The notes under the pieces were generated by a model. It did not search any database and was not told the origin of the DNA. It saw nothing but the letters and a program-made list of their open reading frames with translations. A program made the translations under genes and the position numbers. Shown here piece by piece: positions 1-5,502 of a DNA stretch of 7,083 nt. This DNA is from JBFYKJ01 sp041306005 (lineage in GTDB: Archaea > Altiarchaeota > Altiarchaeia > JAFGQM01). The stretch is from contig JBFYKJ010000066.1 in the NCBI GenBank assembly GCA_041306005.1, forward strand, positions 1 through 7,083, read 5' to 3'. Numbering within the stretch: position 1 is the first letter of the stretch; every line of letters begins with the position of its first letter.

Positions 1-2
1 TC

Positions 3-2744
3 AACTACGTCCCGGACGAGTGCGACAACGTGTCAAACTTCATCGAGGTCGACGGCTACCCAAGGAACGGCGATTTGGTCCACGCCTTTGATATAGTCAC
101 AGTCGAGGTCTGCGAGGCGAACATATCGGCCCTGAAGGTGGACACGACTGTTGATACGGCATCGCAGGGCGGCATAGTCAGGTACCGCTTAAGGGTGCAG
201 AACACCGGTTATGTGCCTCTTGAGGTGCACCTGAACGACACGCTCCCGGCGACCTTGGCTTTCTACAGCACGAATGTGACCCCTTACACGCTCTCCGGCC
301 AGATAGTCAACTGGACCTTTACATTGCAAGCTGGCGAGACGAAGTTCATCCGCCTCCTTGCCGAGGTCGACTACCTGCCGGACGAGTGCGACCTTGTGAG
401 AAACCGCATTCGGGCAATCGGCTACCCGCTAAACGGCGACCCTGTAATAGCGAACGACGCCGTGCTTTCAGAGGTTTGCCTGGCGAACGTAACCGCGCTC
501 AAGGTGAATATCACCCAGCACATCGCCTCCCAAGGGGGCCTCCTTGAGTTTGTGCTGAACATAACCAACACGGGCAATGTCACGCTCTACGATATCTATG
601 TGGAGGATAAGATCCCGCGCTACCTCCTCTTCAACGCATCCAGCATAACCCCGACCACCGTGGCCCCGGGCGCCCCGACTAACATAACCTGGGCAAACCC
701 GTTCCCGTCGCTTGCGCCCGGCGAGAGCGCGGTTATACGGCTGAACGTGACCGTGCGGGGGGGCTACCGGCCAGACGAGTGCGTGACCTCGAACAACAGG
801 CTGTTTGTGAACGGTACCCCGGCGAACGGGGACACGGTTTACGGTTTCCAGAGGATAGAGTTCCCGGTCTGCCTGGCGAACATCACGGCGGCCAAGTTCG
901 ACCTGACAGTTGACACTGCTTCCCAGGGCGGCGTGGTGACGTTCCTCATTAACGTCACAAACAACGGCAACGTAACATTGGACCCGTTCTTCATAGGGGA
1001 CCTCCTGCCGCCGGGCATGGGCTATATGGGATCGAGCATCCCGCCCTACATGGTTATCACGAATGAGAGCGATTTCGCGGAAGTTGTGTCCAACCTGACC
1101 GAGCTGGTGTTCAACCTCACAGGTTTCAACATCAGCGACTACAACTCTACAGGCTTCAACGTCAGCGAGTTCAATCTCACGGGCCTGAATTTCACCATAT
1201 TGCTGTGGCGTTCGGCCGGGGCATTGGCCCCGGGCAGTTCGCAGCTCATAAGGCTGAACGCGAGCGTCGACTATGTCCCGGACGAGTGCGATGAATTGTC
1301 CAACGTTGTCGGCGTCGCAGGCTTCCCGTACAATGGCATGGAGGTCTACTACATAAACTATGTCAACTTCACCGTCTGCGAGGCGAACGTCTCGCCGATA
1401 AAGATAGACCAGACGTTTGCCATAGCCTCGCAGGGCGGGATTGTGACCTACCTGATAAACGTGACGAACAACGGGAACGTCACTCTCGGCAACATTAGCA
1501 TCCTGGACGACCTGCCGGCTCTCCTGACCTTTGCGGCCACGGACACCACGCCTTACACGCTGTCGAACGGCAATAGGACTATAAACTGGACCGTCGGCCC
1601 GCTGGCGCCCGGCCAAGTGGTCTCCATAATGTTGAATGCCACGGTGTCAAGCAGCTTGGCGGAGTGCACGAACATAACCAACGCCATAACCGCGGTGGGC
1701 GTCCCGCTTAATGGCGACAACGTCTCGAACACCGGCTACCTGGACGTCGAGGTCTGTGAGGCGGGCATCAACGTCATGAAATCGGTGAGCCCAAGCAGCA
1801 TATACAAGGGGCAGGGCTCCACATTCACTATAACGATACAGAACATAGGGTTTGTGAACCTTAGCAACGTCACGCTGGTGGACAACCTCCCGGCGGGGCT
1901 GACTTACGTGTCGGCGTCCATAGTGCCGGACCTGACAAGCCCGCTGACCTGGTACGACCTTGGCGACCTGCCCGTCGGCGGCTCTATCGTGCTGACCCTG
2001 AGTGTCGGGGGTGACGCAGTAGGCACCTATACAAACTACGCCACCGCCGAGGCGATGCCGCCTAACGGCGACAATGTGACGGACTCTGGCATGGCTACAC
2101 TGACTGTCCGCAACCGGCCTAAGAAATCCGGCGGCGGCTCGGCCACCTTTGCAACATATGTCCCGGGCAGGATTCCCGCGGTGGAGGGCTGTAGCCCGAA
2201 TGCGGCGCTGACGGTGTATGTGCTCGACGGCAGGCTGATAGTCAATGTGACGAAGCTTGACAATGCCACGAACGACTATGTCTTGCTTGTGACAGACCCG
2301 TCAAAACTGGGCGAGCAGGCATTCACGCTTGGTGCCGCAGGCCAGGTCATGTCCTTCAGCTTTGCGATGCCCGCTGACGTGACGGAATACACGGCTCGGC
2401 TGTATTGCAAGAGCGTGTATGACGAGGGAAGGCTTGAAGAATACATAGACCGTGAGCTATACGAGCAGAGCGCAATCGCACCCGGAAAGCGGCCGGAGCC
2501 TTCGCCGGAGGTCGTGACAGCCCCTGTGGTCGCTACAACCGAGCGGCCCAAGGAAACGCCTTTGGACATGACGGTATGGATAGTGGCCGCGCTGGTAGTG
2601 CTGGCCGCGATAATCCTATTCTTGGTCGCTAGGCGCCGCGACCGCGGGGAGACGACCCTTGAGACGGCGGTCAGGAAGACCGACGCCCGAAGGCATGCCG
2701 AACTCAAGGCTGGCGCCCATGGGCGCCATGGCGGCAGGGCTTGA
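3..2744 (+). CDS. Giant cell-surface glycoprotein with tandem DUF11-like domains and a C-terminal membrane anchor (5' partial)
   Basis: The reading frame is open from the left edge (first whole codon at 3), so the N-terminus is missing; the GTG at 30 is internal because NYVPDECDN before it matches later repeats. The visible 913 residues hold the end of one domain and five further tandem domains beginning near 108, 474, 867, 1374 and 1752. Each has the pattern VC-x-AN, ASQGG, a strand ending NTG or NNGNVT, D-x-LP, LAPG, PDEC and P-x-NGD, which resembles the DUF11 (TIGR01451-like) beta-sandwich repeat of archaeal and bacterial surface proteins. After a GGGS linker (about 2136) comes a beta-rich domain with two cysteines (2190 and 2407), a Pro/Thr-rich stalk, a transmembrane helix (2568-2630, MTVWIVAALVVLAAI onward) and an Arg/His-rich cytoplasmic tail. 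I count about 39 N-x-S/T sequons, all outside the helix, so heavy N-glycosylation is inferred. The role is probably envelope, S-layer-like or adhesive; this is inferred from architecture alone. Confidence 0.9.
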   Translation, partial: NYVPDECDNVSNFIEVDGYPRNGDLVHAFDIVTVEVCEANISALKVDTTVDTASQGGIVRYRLRVQNTGYVPLEVHLNDTLPATLAFYSTNVTPYTLSGQIVNWTFTLQAGETKFIRLLAEVDYLPDECDLVRNRIRAIGYPLNGDPVIANDAVLSEVCLANVTALKVNITQHIASQGGLLEFVLNITNTGNVTLYDIYVEDKIPRYLLFNASSITPTTVAPGAPTNITWANPFPSLAPGESAVIRLNVTVRGGYRPDECVTSNNRLFVNGTPANGDTVYGFQRIEFPVCLANITAAKFDLTVDTASQGGVVTFLINVTNNGNVTLDPFFIGDLLPPGMGYMGSSIPPYMVITNESDFAEVVSNLTELVFNLTGFNISDYNSTGFNVSEFNLTGLNFTILLWRSAGALAPGSSQLIRLNASVDYVPDECDELSNVVGVAGFPYNGMEVYYINYVNFTVCEANVSPIKIDQTFAIASQGGIVTYLINVTNNGNVTLGNISILDDLPALLTFAATDTTPYTLSNGNRTINWTVGPLAPGQVVSIMLNATVSSSLAECTNITNAITAVGVPLNGDNVSNTGYLDVEVCEAGINVMKSVSPSSIYKGQGSTFTITIQNIGFVNLSNVTLVDNLPAGLTYVSASIVPDLTSPLTWYDLGDLPVGGSIVLTLSVGGDAVGTYTNYATAEAMPPNGDNVTDSGMATLTVRNRPKKSGGGSATFATYVPGRIPAVEGCSPNAALTVYVLDGRLIVNVTKLDNATNDYVLLVTDPSKLGEQAFTLGAAGQVMSFSFAMPADVTEYTARLYCKSVYDEGRLEEYIDRELYEQSAIAPGKRPEPSPEVVTAPVVATTERPKETPLDMTVWIVAALVVLAAIILFLVARRRDRGETTLETAVRKTDARRHAELKAGAHGRHGGRA
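108..2125 (+). repeat. Five tandem DUF11-like domain repeats within the surface glycoprotein
   Basis: Domain starts, taken at the VC motif, are 108, 474, 867, 1374 and 1752, giving domain lengths of 122, 131, 169, 126 and about 125 residues. The third is longer because of the sequon array at 1113-1196. Conserved landmarks are VC at the start, ASQGG about 20 residues later, GNVTL in the middle, LAPG and PDEC near the end. The fifth domain is the most divergent: it has SIYKGQGSTF in place of the ASQGG segment and lacks the closing PDEC. DNA similarity between copies is local rather than continuous, so the duplications look old. Confidence 0.85.
1113..1196 (+). repeat. Tandem 15-bp / 5-residue N-glycosylation sequon array
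   Basis: Twenty-eight codons encode six consecutive N-x-S/T sequons at an exact five-residue spacing, pattern N-x-[ST]-[GDE]-[FYL] with the sixth copy cut after its third residue. Odd copies are N-x-T-G-[FL] (for example NLTGF) and even copies N-[IV]-S-[DE]-[YF] (for example NISDY), so there is also a 30-bp higher-order period. Another sequon (SNLT, 1089-1100) lies just upstream. The array accounts for most of the extra length of the third domain, and sits where the other domains have a short turn before the W and LAPG segment. Confidence 0.9.
2711..2728. repeat. Perfect 18-bp palindrome at the 3' end of the surface protein gene
   Basis: TGGCGCCCATGGGCGCCA is its own reverse complement, centred between 2719 and 2720. 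It lies 13 bases before the stop codon and encodes part of the GAHGRHGG tail, close to the point where this gene meets the convergent OB-fold gene. It could form a GC-rich hairpin, but no T-tract follows on either strand, so I do not call it a terminator. Confidence 0.6.
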
Positions 2745-2755
2745 GCGCCCCCTGT

Positions 2756-3106
2756 TTAGCACATGAACAGGTAGAGGCCGTTGGCCTCGATGGCCATAGA
2801 CCCCTTGTCAGTCTTGACTTCGCCCAAGACGTCCGCGCAAAGGCCTTTATACGCGGTTACAGCGTCCTTTGTGAAGTAAGTGATAGAGATCCTTGCACCC
2901 TCTTGCTCTATGAACAGCCCTATACCGGCCGAGAACCGGTCAATGCCTGCCACGACGCCCCTCACGTGCACGGCCCGGTTGAGCATGCTAGAATCTATAT
3001 CGGATATCCTCGTCAGCCCGGGCTCAAGCTGCTCCCCAATCAGCCCAATCAAGATTATCCCTATCAGCGAGGCGGACCCCAGAAGGAGCGGCTTTGCGCC
3101 TTCCAT
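2756..3106 (-). CDS. Small membrane-anchored OB-fold-like protein
   Basis: This encodes 116 residues from the ATG at 3106; a TTG two codons upstream (3112) is a weaker alternative start. Residues 6-24 (PLLLGSASLIGIILIGLIG) form one hydrophobic helix with no obvious cleavage site, so an N-terminal anchor is likely. Residues 43-113 alternate strands in the way of a small OB fold: AVHVRGVVAGI, GIGLFIEQEG, RISITYF, a short helix around DAVTAYKGL, then ADVLGEV and SMAIEANGLYLF. Similar anchor-plus-OB proteins of unknown role are common in archaea; this is from memory of the family pattern. The ligand is unknown, and nucleic acid binding cannot be assumed. The gene is convergent with the surface glycoprotein (11 bases between stops) and follows the methyltransferase on the same strand after 69 bases that contain their own TATA-like site. 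Confidence 0.75.
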   Translation of the reverse strand: MEGAKPLLLGSASLIGIILIGLIGEQLEPGLTRISDIDSSMLNRAVHVRGVVAGIDRFSAGIGLFIEQEGARISITYFTKDAVTAYKGLCADVLGEVKTDKGSMAIEANGLYLFMC

Positions 3107-3150
3107 GTACAAACAGCGGTTATAGCAGAGGCGTTAACTTAGCAGGTATG

Positions 3151-3160
3151 GGTATAAATC
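3151..3160 (-). promoter_or_regulatory. Putative TATA box for the OB-fold-like gene
   Basis: On the minus strand this reads GATTTATACC, close to the archaeal TATA consensus. From its centre the expected start of transcription is near 3129, which gives a leader of roughly 23 bases before the ATG at 3106. It lies in the short gap downstream of the methyltransferase stop, so the two minus-strand genes need not be one operon. Confidence 0.45.
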
Positions 3161-3175
3161 TTTGCGTGAGTCCAG

Positions 3176-3898
3176 CTATTTTCGCCCTTTGGCGATGATA
3201 AACCTTATCCCCATCGCGTTCAGGAGGGAAAAGCCCTTTGGGAAGACCTCGGTCTTAACATCGCTAAACCCGCTCATCATGCGCTTCATCCCCTTTTCCG
3301 AATGCCTCTTTGTCACAAAGCCCCAGTAGGCGCTGGAGACGGCGTCGCCCAGCTTAGCCGCAAGGTTAAGCTTAACGTCCTTGAACGTGGCTATCACGGC
3401 GACGCCGCCGGGCTTAAGGACCCTGAGCACTTCATCCATCACCCTCTCCGGGCGAACGAAGTGGTGGAACGACCAGAAGCAGACGACTGCGTCAAAGCTG
3501 TTGTCAGGAAACGGCATCTTCTCGGCGTCGCCGAGGGCAAACTCCTTGCCGGGGTACGACTTCCCGCAGTGCTCTATCATGCTGGGCGCAAAATCAAGGC
3601 CCGTATAAGACCCCAGTTTTGACAATCCTACGACAAGGTGGCCGGTCCCGCAGCACAGGTCGAGTATCTTTGGTTTCTTGTCCGCAGTCCGCAGTTTGCC
3701 GTCTTCCTTTTTCAGCTCCTCGGCGAGGATGCCAAGCGCTCGTTCTGTCAAGCTCTGCCTGAGAGCCTTTGACCCCCGGCTCCAGTACCAGCTGTCGTAT
3801 CCTGGGCCGACTTTGTCATACGCCCTTTTGGTCTTATCCCGGGTTATATCCTCATTGGAGGCCCTTTGCGTCTTCTTGTCCGGCATTTCGGGCTGCAT
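3176..3898 (-). CDS. Class I SAM-dependent methyltransferase (UbiE/Methyltransf_11-like)
   Basis: This encodes 240 residues from the ATG at 3898; an ATG at 3886 (MPDKK) is almost as good and fits the shared TATA element slightly better. The Rossmann methyltransferase motifs are clear: motif I ILDLCCGTG (residues 78-86), the acidic end of strand 2 in GLDFAPSMI (100-108, D102), GDAEKMPFPDNSFDAVVC (123-140) and VLKPGG (160-165). The N-terminal AYDKVGPGYDSWYW segment resembles the cap of UbiE-like enzymes. The substrate cannot be read from the sequence; FHHF after motif IV is typical of small-molecule and lipid methyltransferases. Residues 64-73, just before motif I, are encoded by degenerate 7-bp repeats and look like an inserted linker. 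The gene is divergent from the metallo-hydrolase. The frame could be extended to 4018, but that would overlap the hydrolase start and lose the promoter. Confidence 0.85.
   Translation of the reverse strand: MQPEMPDKKTQRASNEDITRDKTKRAYDKVGPGYDSWYWSRGSKALRQSLTERALGILAEELKKEDGKLRTADKKPKILDLCCGTGHLVVGLSKLGSYTGLDFAPSMIEHCGKSYPGKEFALGDAEKMPFPDNSFDAVVCFWSFHHFVRPERVMDEVLRVLKPGGVAVIATFKDVKLNLAAKLGDAVSSAYWGFVTKRHSEKGMKRMMSGFSDVKTEVFPKGFSLLNAMGIRFIIAKGRK
3680..3707. repeat. Degenerate 7-bp tandem repeat inside the methyltransferase gene
   Basis: On the plus strand two perfect GTCCGCA units (3680-3686 and 3687-3693) are followed by GTTTGCC and GTCTTCC, a 7-bp period over four units. Weaker units (GTTTCTT before, TTTTTCA after) would extend it to 3673-3714, which is 42 bases or 14 codons. 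On the coding strand it encodes the charged linker KEDGKLRTAD ahead of SAM motif I. The same unit family recurs at 4050-4133 in the neighbouring gene. Confidence 0.65.
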
Positions 3899-3913
3899 AC
3901 TTTTCTGCTTGGC

Positions 3914-3924
3914 AAATAAAACTA
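3914..3924. promoter_or_regulatory. Shared A/T-rich core promoter between the methyltransferase and the metallo-hydrolase
   Basis: The AAATAAAACTA stretch is the only A/T-rich element in the divergent gap. Read rightward, its centre is about 32 bases before the hydrolase ATG (3951); read leftward (TAGTTTTATTT), it lies about 20 bases before the methyltransferase ATG at 3898 or 32 before the one at 3886. Archaeal TATA centres usually lie about 26-27 bases upstream of the transcript start, so both mRNAs would have leaders of a few bases. One box may therefore serve both genes. This is inferred from spacing. Confidence 0.4.
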
Positions 3925-3950
3925 TCCATGGGCCATCCAATATCGCTACC

Positions 3951-4769
3951 ATGAGCTCTCTTACGTTCCTAGGCACGGGCGGGGGCAGGTTTGTCACGCA
4001 GAGCCAGGTTAGATACACCGGCGGGCTGTGGCTTGAGGCGGAACCCGCAGTCAGCGGTCTACGGTCCGGGGTCGGGGGTCTGCGGCCAGGGGTCCGCAGT
4101 CCGCGGGCTCAAGACCGAAAACCCAAGACCTTCTTAATCGACCCTGGCGTCGGGACTCTTATCCGCGCCCTCGAGTTCAAACGCGAACTGAAGACCCTGG
4201 ACGCAATACTCGTGAGCCACAACCATTTGGACCACTACAACGACGCGGAGGCGTGCCTCGAGGGCATGACGGACGCGATGAACAGGAAGCGGGGCACCCT
4301 TTTCATCAACGAGAACGTTTCCAGGTACATCTCCGATTACCACAAGGCGATGGTGGATTTTAAGACTTTTGATTCCCCGGGTAAGCACACCATCGAGGGC
4401 GTGCCGGTGGAGACGGTGCCCACATACGACCACAGCGGCGGCTTCGGGTTCAAGTTCCGGCTAAAGGACGGGATAATAACTTACGCCTCGGACACGAACT
4501 ACAACACGAAGCTCGCCGCCTACTACAAGGGCTCGGACATCCTCCTCCTAAACGTCCTCCGCCCGGACGACTGCAAGATATTCAAGCATTTGTGCGTCGG
4601 CGAGGCTGAAGCCCTTATACGCGAGTCCCAGCCGAAGAGGGCGATCCTATCTCATTTCGGGCGCCTTCTGGCCGAGGGCGGCGCGGCCGACAAGGTGGCA
4701 AAGAGGATAACAAAGGACACGGGCGTGGATACGGTGGCGGCGAAGGACGGGATGGTTGTGGAGCTTTGA
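3951..4769 (+). CDS. Metallo-beta-lactamase-fold hydrolase, RNase Z-like superfamily, with a repeat-encoded insertion
   Basis: This encodes 272 residues from the ATG at 3951. The N-terminus MSSLTFLGTGGGRF is a typical first strand and loop of this fold. Metal ligands are visible in order: SHNHLDH (residues 89-95; H90, H92, D94, H95), H161 in YDHSG, D181 in ASDTNY and H235 in LSHFG, so two-metal hydrolase chemistry is likely intact. The substrate is unknown; relatives cleave phosphodiesters or other esters, and I recall similar uncharacterised archaeal proteins. The fold normally passes from strand GGLWLE (24-29) straight to FLIDPGVG (61-68). Here residues 34-61 intervene, low in complexity and encoded by degenerate 7-bp repeats. 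An upstream extension of the frame (to 3678) would cover the divergent methyltransferase and is not used. The gene is convergent with dph6, with a T-tract between them. Confidence 0.88.
   Translation: MSSLTFLGTGGGRFVTQSQVRYTGGLWLEAEPAVSGLRSGVGGLRPGVRSPRAQDRKPKTFLIDPGVGTLIRALEFKRELKTLDAILVSHNHLDHYNDAEACLEGMTDAMNRKRGTLFINENVSRYISDYHKAMVDFKTFDSPGKHTIEGVPVETVPTYDHSGGFGFKFRLKDGIITYASDTNYNTKLAAYYKGSDILLLNVLRPDDCKIFKHLCVGEAEALIRESQPKRAILSHFGRLLAEGGAADKVAKRITKDTGVDTVAAKDGMVVEL
4050..4133. repeat. Degenerate 7-bp tandem repeat array inside the metallo-hydrolase gene
   Basis: From 4050 to 4105 the plus strand can be cut into eight 7-mers, seven starting GTC and one GCC, for example GTCTACG (4057), GTCTGCG (4078), GTCCGCA (4092) and GTCCGCG (4099). 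Three 7-mers make 21 bases, so the peptide also repeats every seven residues: VSGLRSG is followed by VGGLRPG, and the two 21-bp blocks match at 16 of 21 positions. The next 28 bases (4106-4133) look like the same family on the opposite strand: GACCGAAAACCCAAGACC reads on the minus strand as GGTCTTG, GGTTTTC, GGTC. The whole block is 84 bases, 28 codons, and keeps the frame. Confidence 0.75.
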
Positions 4770-4783
4770 GACTTACGCCTGCG

Positions 4784-4789
4784 TTTTTT
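4784..4789 (+). terminator. Oligo-T terminator of the metallo-hydrolase gene
   Basis: A run of six T on the plus strand starts 15 bases after the TGA stop at 4767-4769. Archaeal RNA polymerase commonly terminates at T-rich tracts without a hairpin, and this tract stands just before the 3' end of the convergent dph6 gene. No comparable T-tract follows dph6 on the minus strand. Confidence 0.5.
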
Positions 4790-4793
4790 AGAC

Positions 4794-5438
4794 CTACTCC
4801 CCGCATTCGCGGCAGCTGCAATCGGAACCATGCCCCTTCCTGGACCCCGGCCCAATTTTGAAATTCGGCCCGCCCACGACAGTAGTCTCATACTCCCCAC
4901 CCTCGCCGGCGAGGTGGATTTTGAGTTTCTTCAGTTTCTGTAGTGTAAACTCATCTATCTTCTTCCCGACCCAAGTCTTATCCAAACCGTCCGCGAACAC
5001 GCCTGCTATCCTGGTGTCAAACCCCTCGTCGATAAGGAGTTTCATATAAGTTTCCGGGTCCACGTGCCAGAGCGGGGCTATCGAAGCGAGCCCCAATTCC
5101 TCGCAGATGCGCTCTATCCGGGTCTTTTGGTAGTCGGACGCCAGCGCCCCCGAAACGACGCCCTCTATCCCTTCGGTCTCTTTCAACACTTCGAGCATGA
5201 CCATCAAATCCCCCACCTCTTCTTCCTTGACCCCTTCAGTCTCCAATTCATACAGCTTCAGCCCCATCGCCTGCGCCAGTTCAGGACACCTGTCGATGTT
5301 GACCGTGTGGTACATGTAGGACTCCTTGTTCTTGGAGACGACGGACAGGAGGCAGACGACGTCATAACCCTGCTGCTGCGCGTAGTGGACTGCGTAGACA
5401 GAGTCCTTGCCTCCGGAGAACAGTGCTGCTACCCTCAT
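4794..5438 (-). CDS. dph6: Diphthine--ammonia ligase (Dph6)
   Basis: This ATP-dependent enzyme amidates diphthine on the modified histidine of elongation factor 2, the last step of diphthamide synthesis. The 214-residue product starts MRVAALFSGGKDS, with the PP-loop SGGKDS at 8-13 as expected of N-type ATP pyrophosphatases. The family signatures follow: VSGALASDYQKTRIE (95-109), GLASIAPLW (116-124) and HLAGEGGEYET (175-185, with EGGEYET at 179-185). The length matches the single-domain archaeal form. The start at 5438 puts the PP-loop at its usual place and has GAGGT ten bases upstream; extending to 5522 would overlap the divergent gene. Unusually, the C-terminus adds a Gly/Lys-rich tail ending DCSCRECGE, with cysteines 207, 209 and 212 in a C-x-C-x2-C arrangement that I do not recall from the family. 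The gene is convergent with the metallo-hydrolase and probably transcribed alone. Confidence 0.92.
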   Translation of the reverse strand: MRVAALFSGGKDSVYAVHYAQQQGYDVVCLLSVVSKNKESYMYHTVNIDRCPELAQAMGLKLYELETEGVKEEEVGDLMVMLEVLKETEGIEGVVSGALASDYQKTRIERICEELGLASIAPLWHVDPETYMKLLIDEGFDTRIAGVFADGLDKTWVGKKIDEFTLQKLKKLKIHLAGEGGEYETTVVGGPNFKIGPGSRKGHGSDCSCRECGE

Positions 5439-5448
5439 TTCGGCTTTT

Positions 5449-5453
5449 ACCTC
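5449..5453 (-). promoter_or_regulatory. Putative Shine-Dalgarno site of dph6
   Basis: GAGGT on the minus strand ends ten bases before the ATG at 5438 and supports that start over upstream in-frame codons. It would be transcribed only if the start of transcription lies right of 5453, for example from a TATA element near 5494. Confidence 0.4.
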
Positions 5454-5471
5454 GCTCTTTTCCCTATTTCG

Positions 5472-5479
5472 TAATTTAT
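5472..5479. promoter_or_regulatory. TATA-like element in the dph6 divergent promoter region
   Basis: TAATTTAT (minus strand ATAAATTA) has its centre 27 bases before the ATG at 5503, the classic distance for an archaeal leaderless transcript of the rightward gene. It could also serve dph6 leftward, with a leader of about 10 bases. The spacing is better for the rightward gene. Confidence 0.5.
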
Positions 5480-5489
5480 CTGAGCTTTG

Positions 5490-5502
5490 GTGTAAAATAC
5501 AC
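5490..5502. promoter_or_regulatory. Inverted repeat abutting the start codon of the 5503-6501 gene, possible operator
   Basis: GTGTAAAATACAC has perfect 5-bp arms (GTGTA and TACAC) around AAA and ends at the base before the ATG. If the gene is leaderless, a protein bound here would cover the transcription start. On the minus strand the same bases contain TATTTTAC, which could be a TATA element for dph6 with a 30-base leader that includes its GAGGT site. Which role is real, if either, is not decided by the sequence. Confidence 0.35.

Noticed and set aside
468..1616. Long (382-codon) open frame on the minus strand inside the surface protein gene
   Set aside because: It is antisense to a clearly real repeat protein; its product is Arg/Val/His-rich with no domain, and the same codon pattern in each domain repeat keeps the opposite frame free of stops.
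2741..2760. Terminator between the surface protein and OB-fold-like genes
   Set aside because: There is no T-tract on either strand near the stops; only the GC-rich palindrome is present.
2741..3142. Plus-strand frame opposite the OB-fold-like gene
   Set aside because: Composition has no domain or hydrophobic pattern, whereas the minus strand shows an anchor plus beta-strand pattern and a TATA-like site.
3680..3707. CRISPR-like or regulatory direct repeat
   Set aside because: Units are 7 bp, adjacent without spacers and inside a conserved gene, so this is a tandem repeat and not an array of repeats and spacers.
3678..3950. N-terminal extension of the metallo-hydrolase to 3678
   Set aside because: It overlaps the methyltransferase coding region, and the fold clearly starts at MSSLTFLGTGGG.
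3899..4018. N-terminal extension of the methyltransferase to 4018
   Set aside because: It would overlap the start of the divergent hydrolase, has no family resemblance and would remove the only promoter element.
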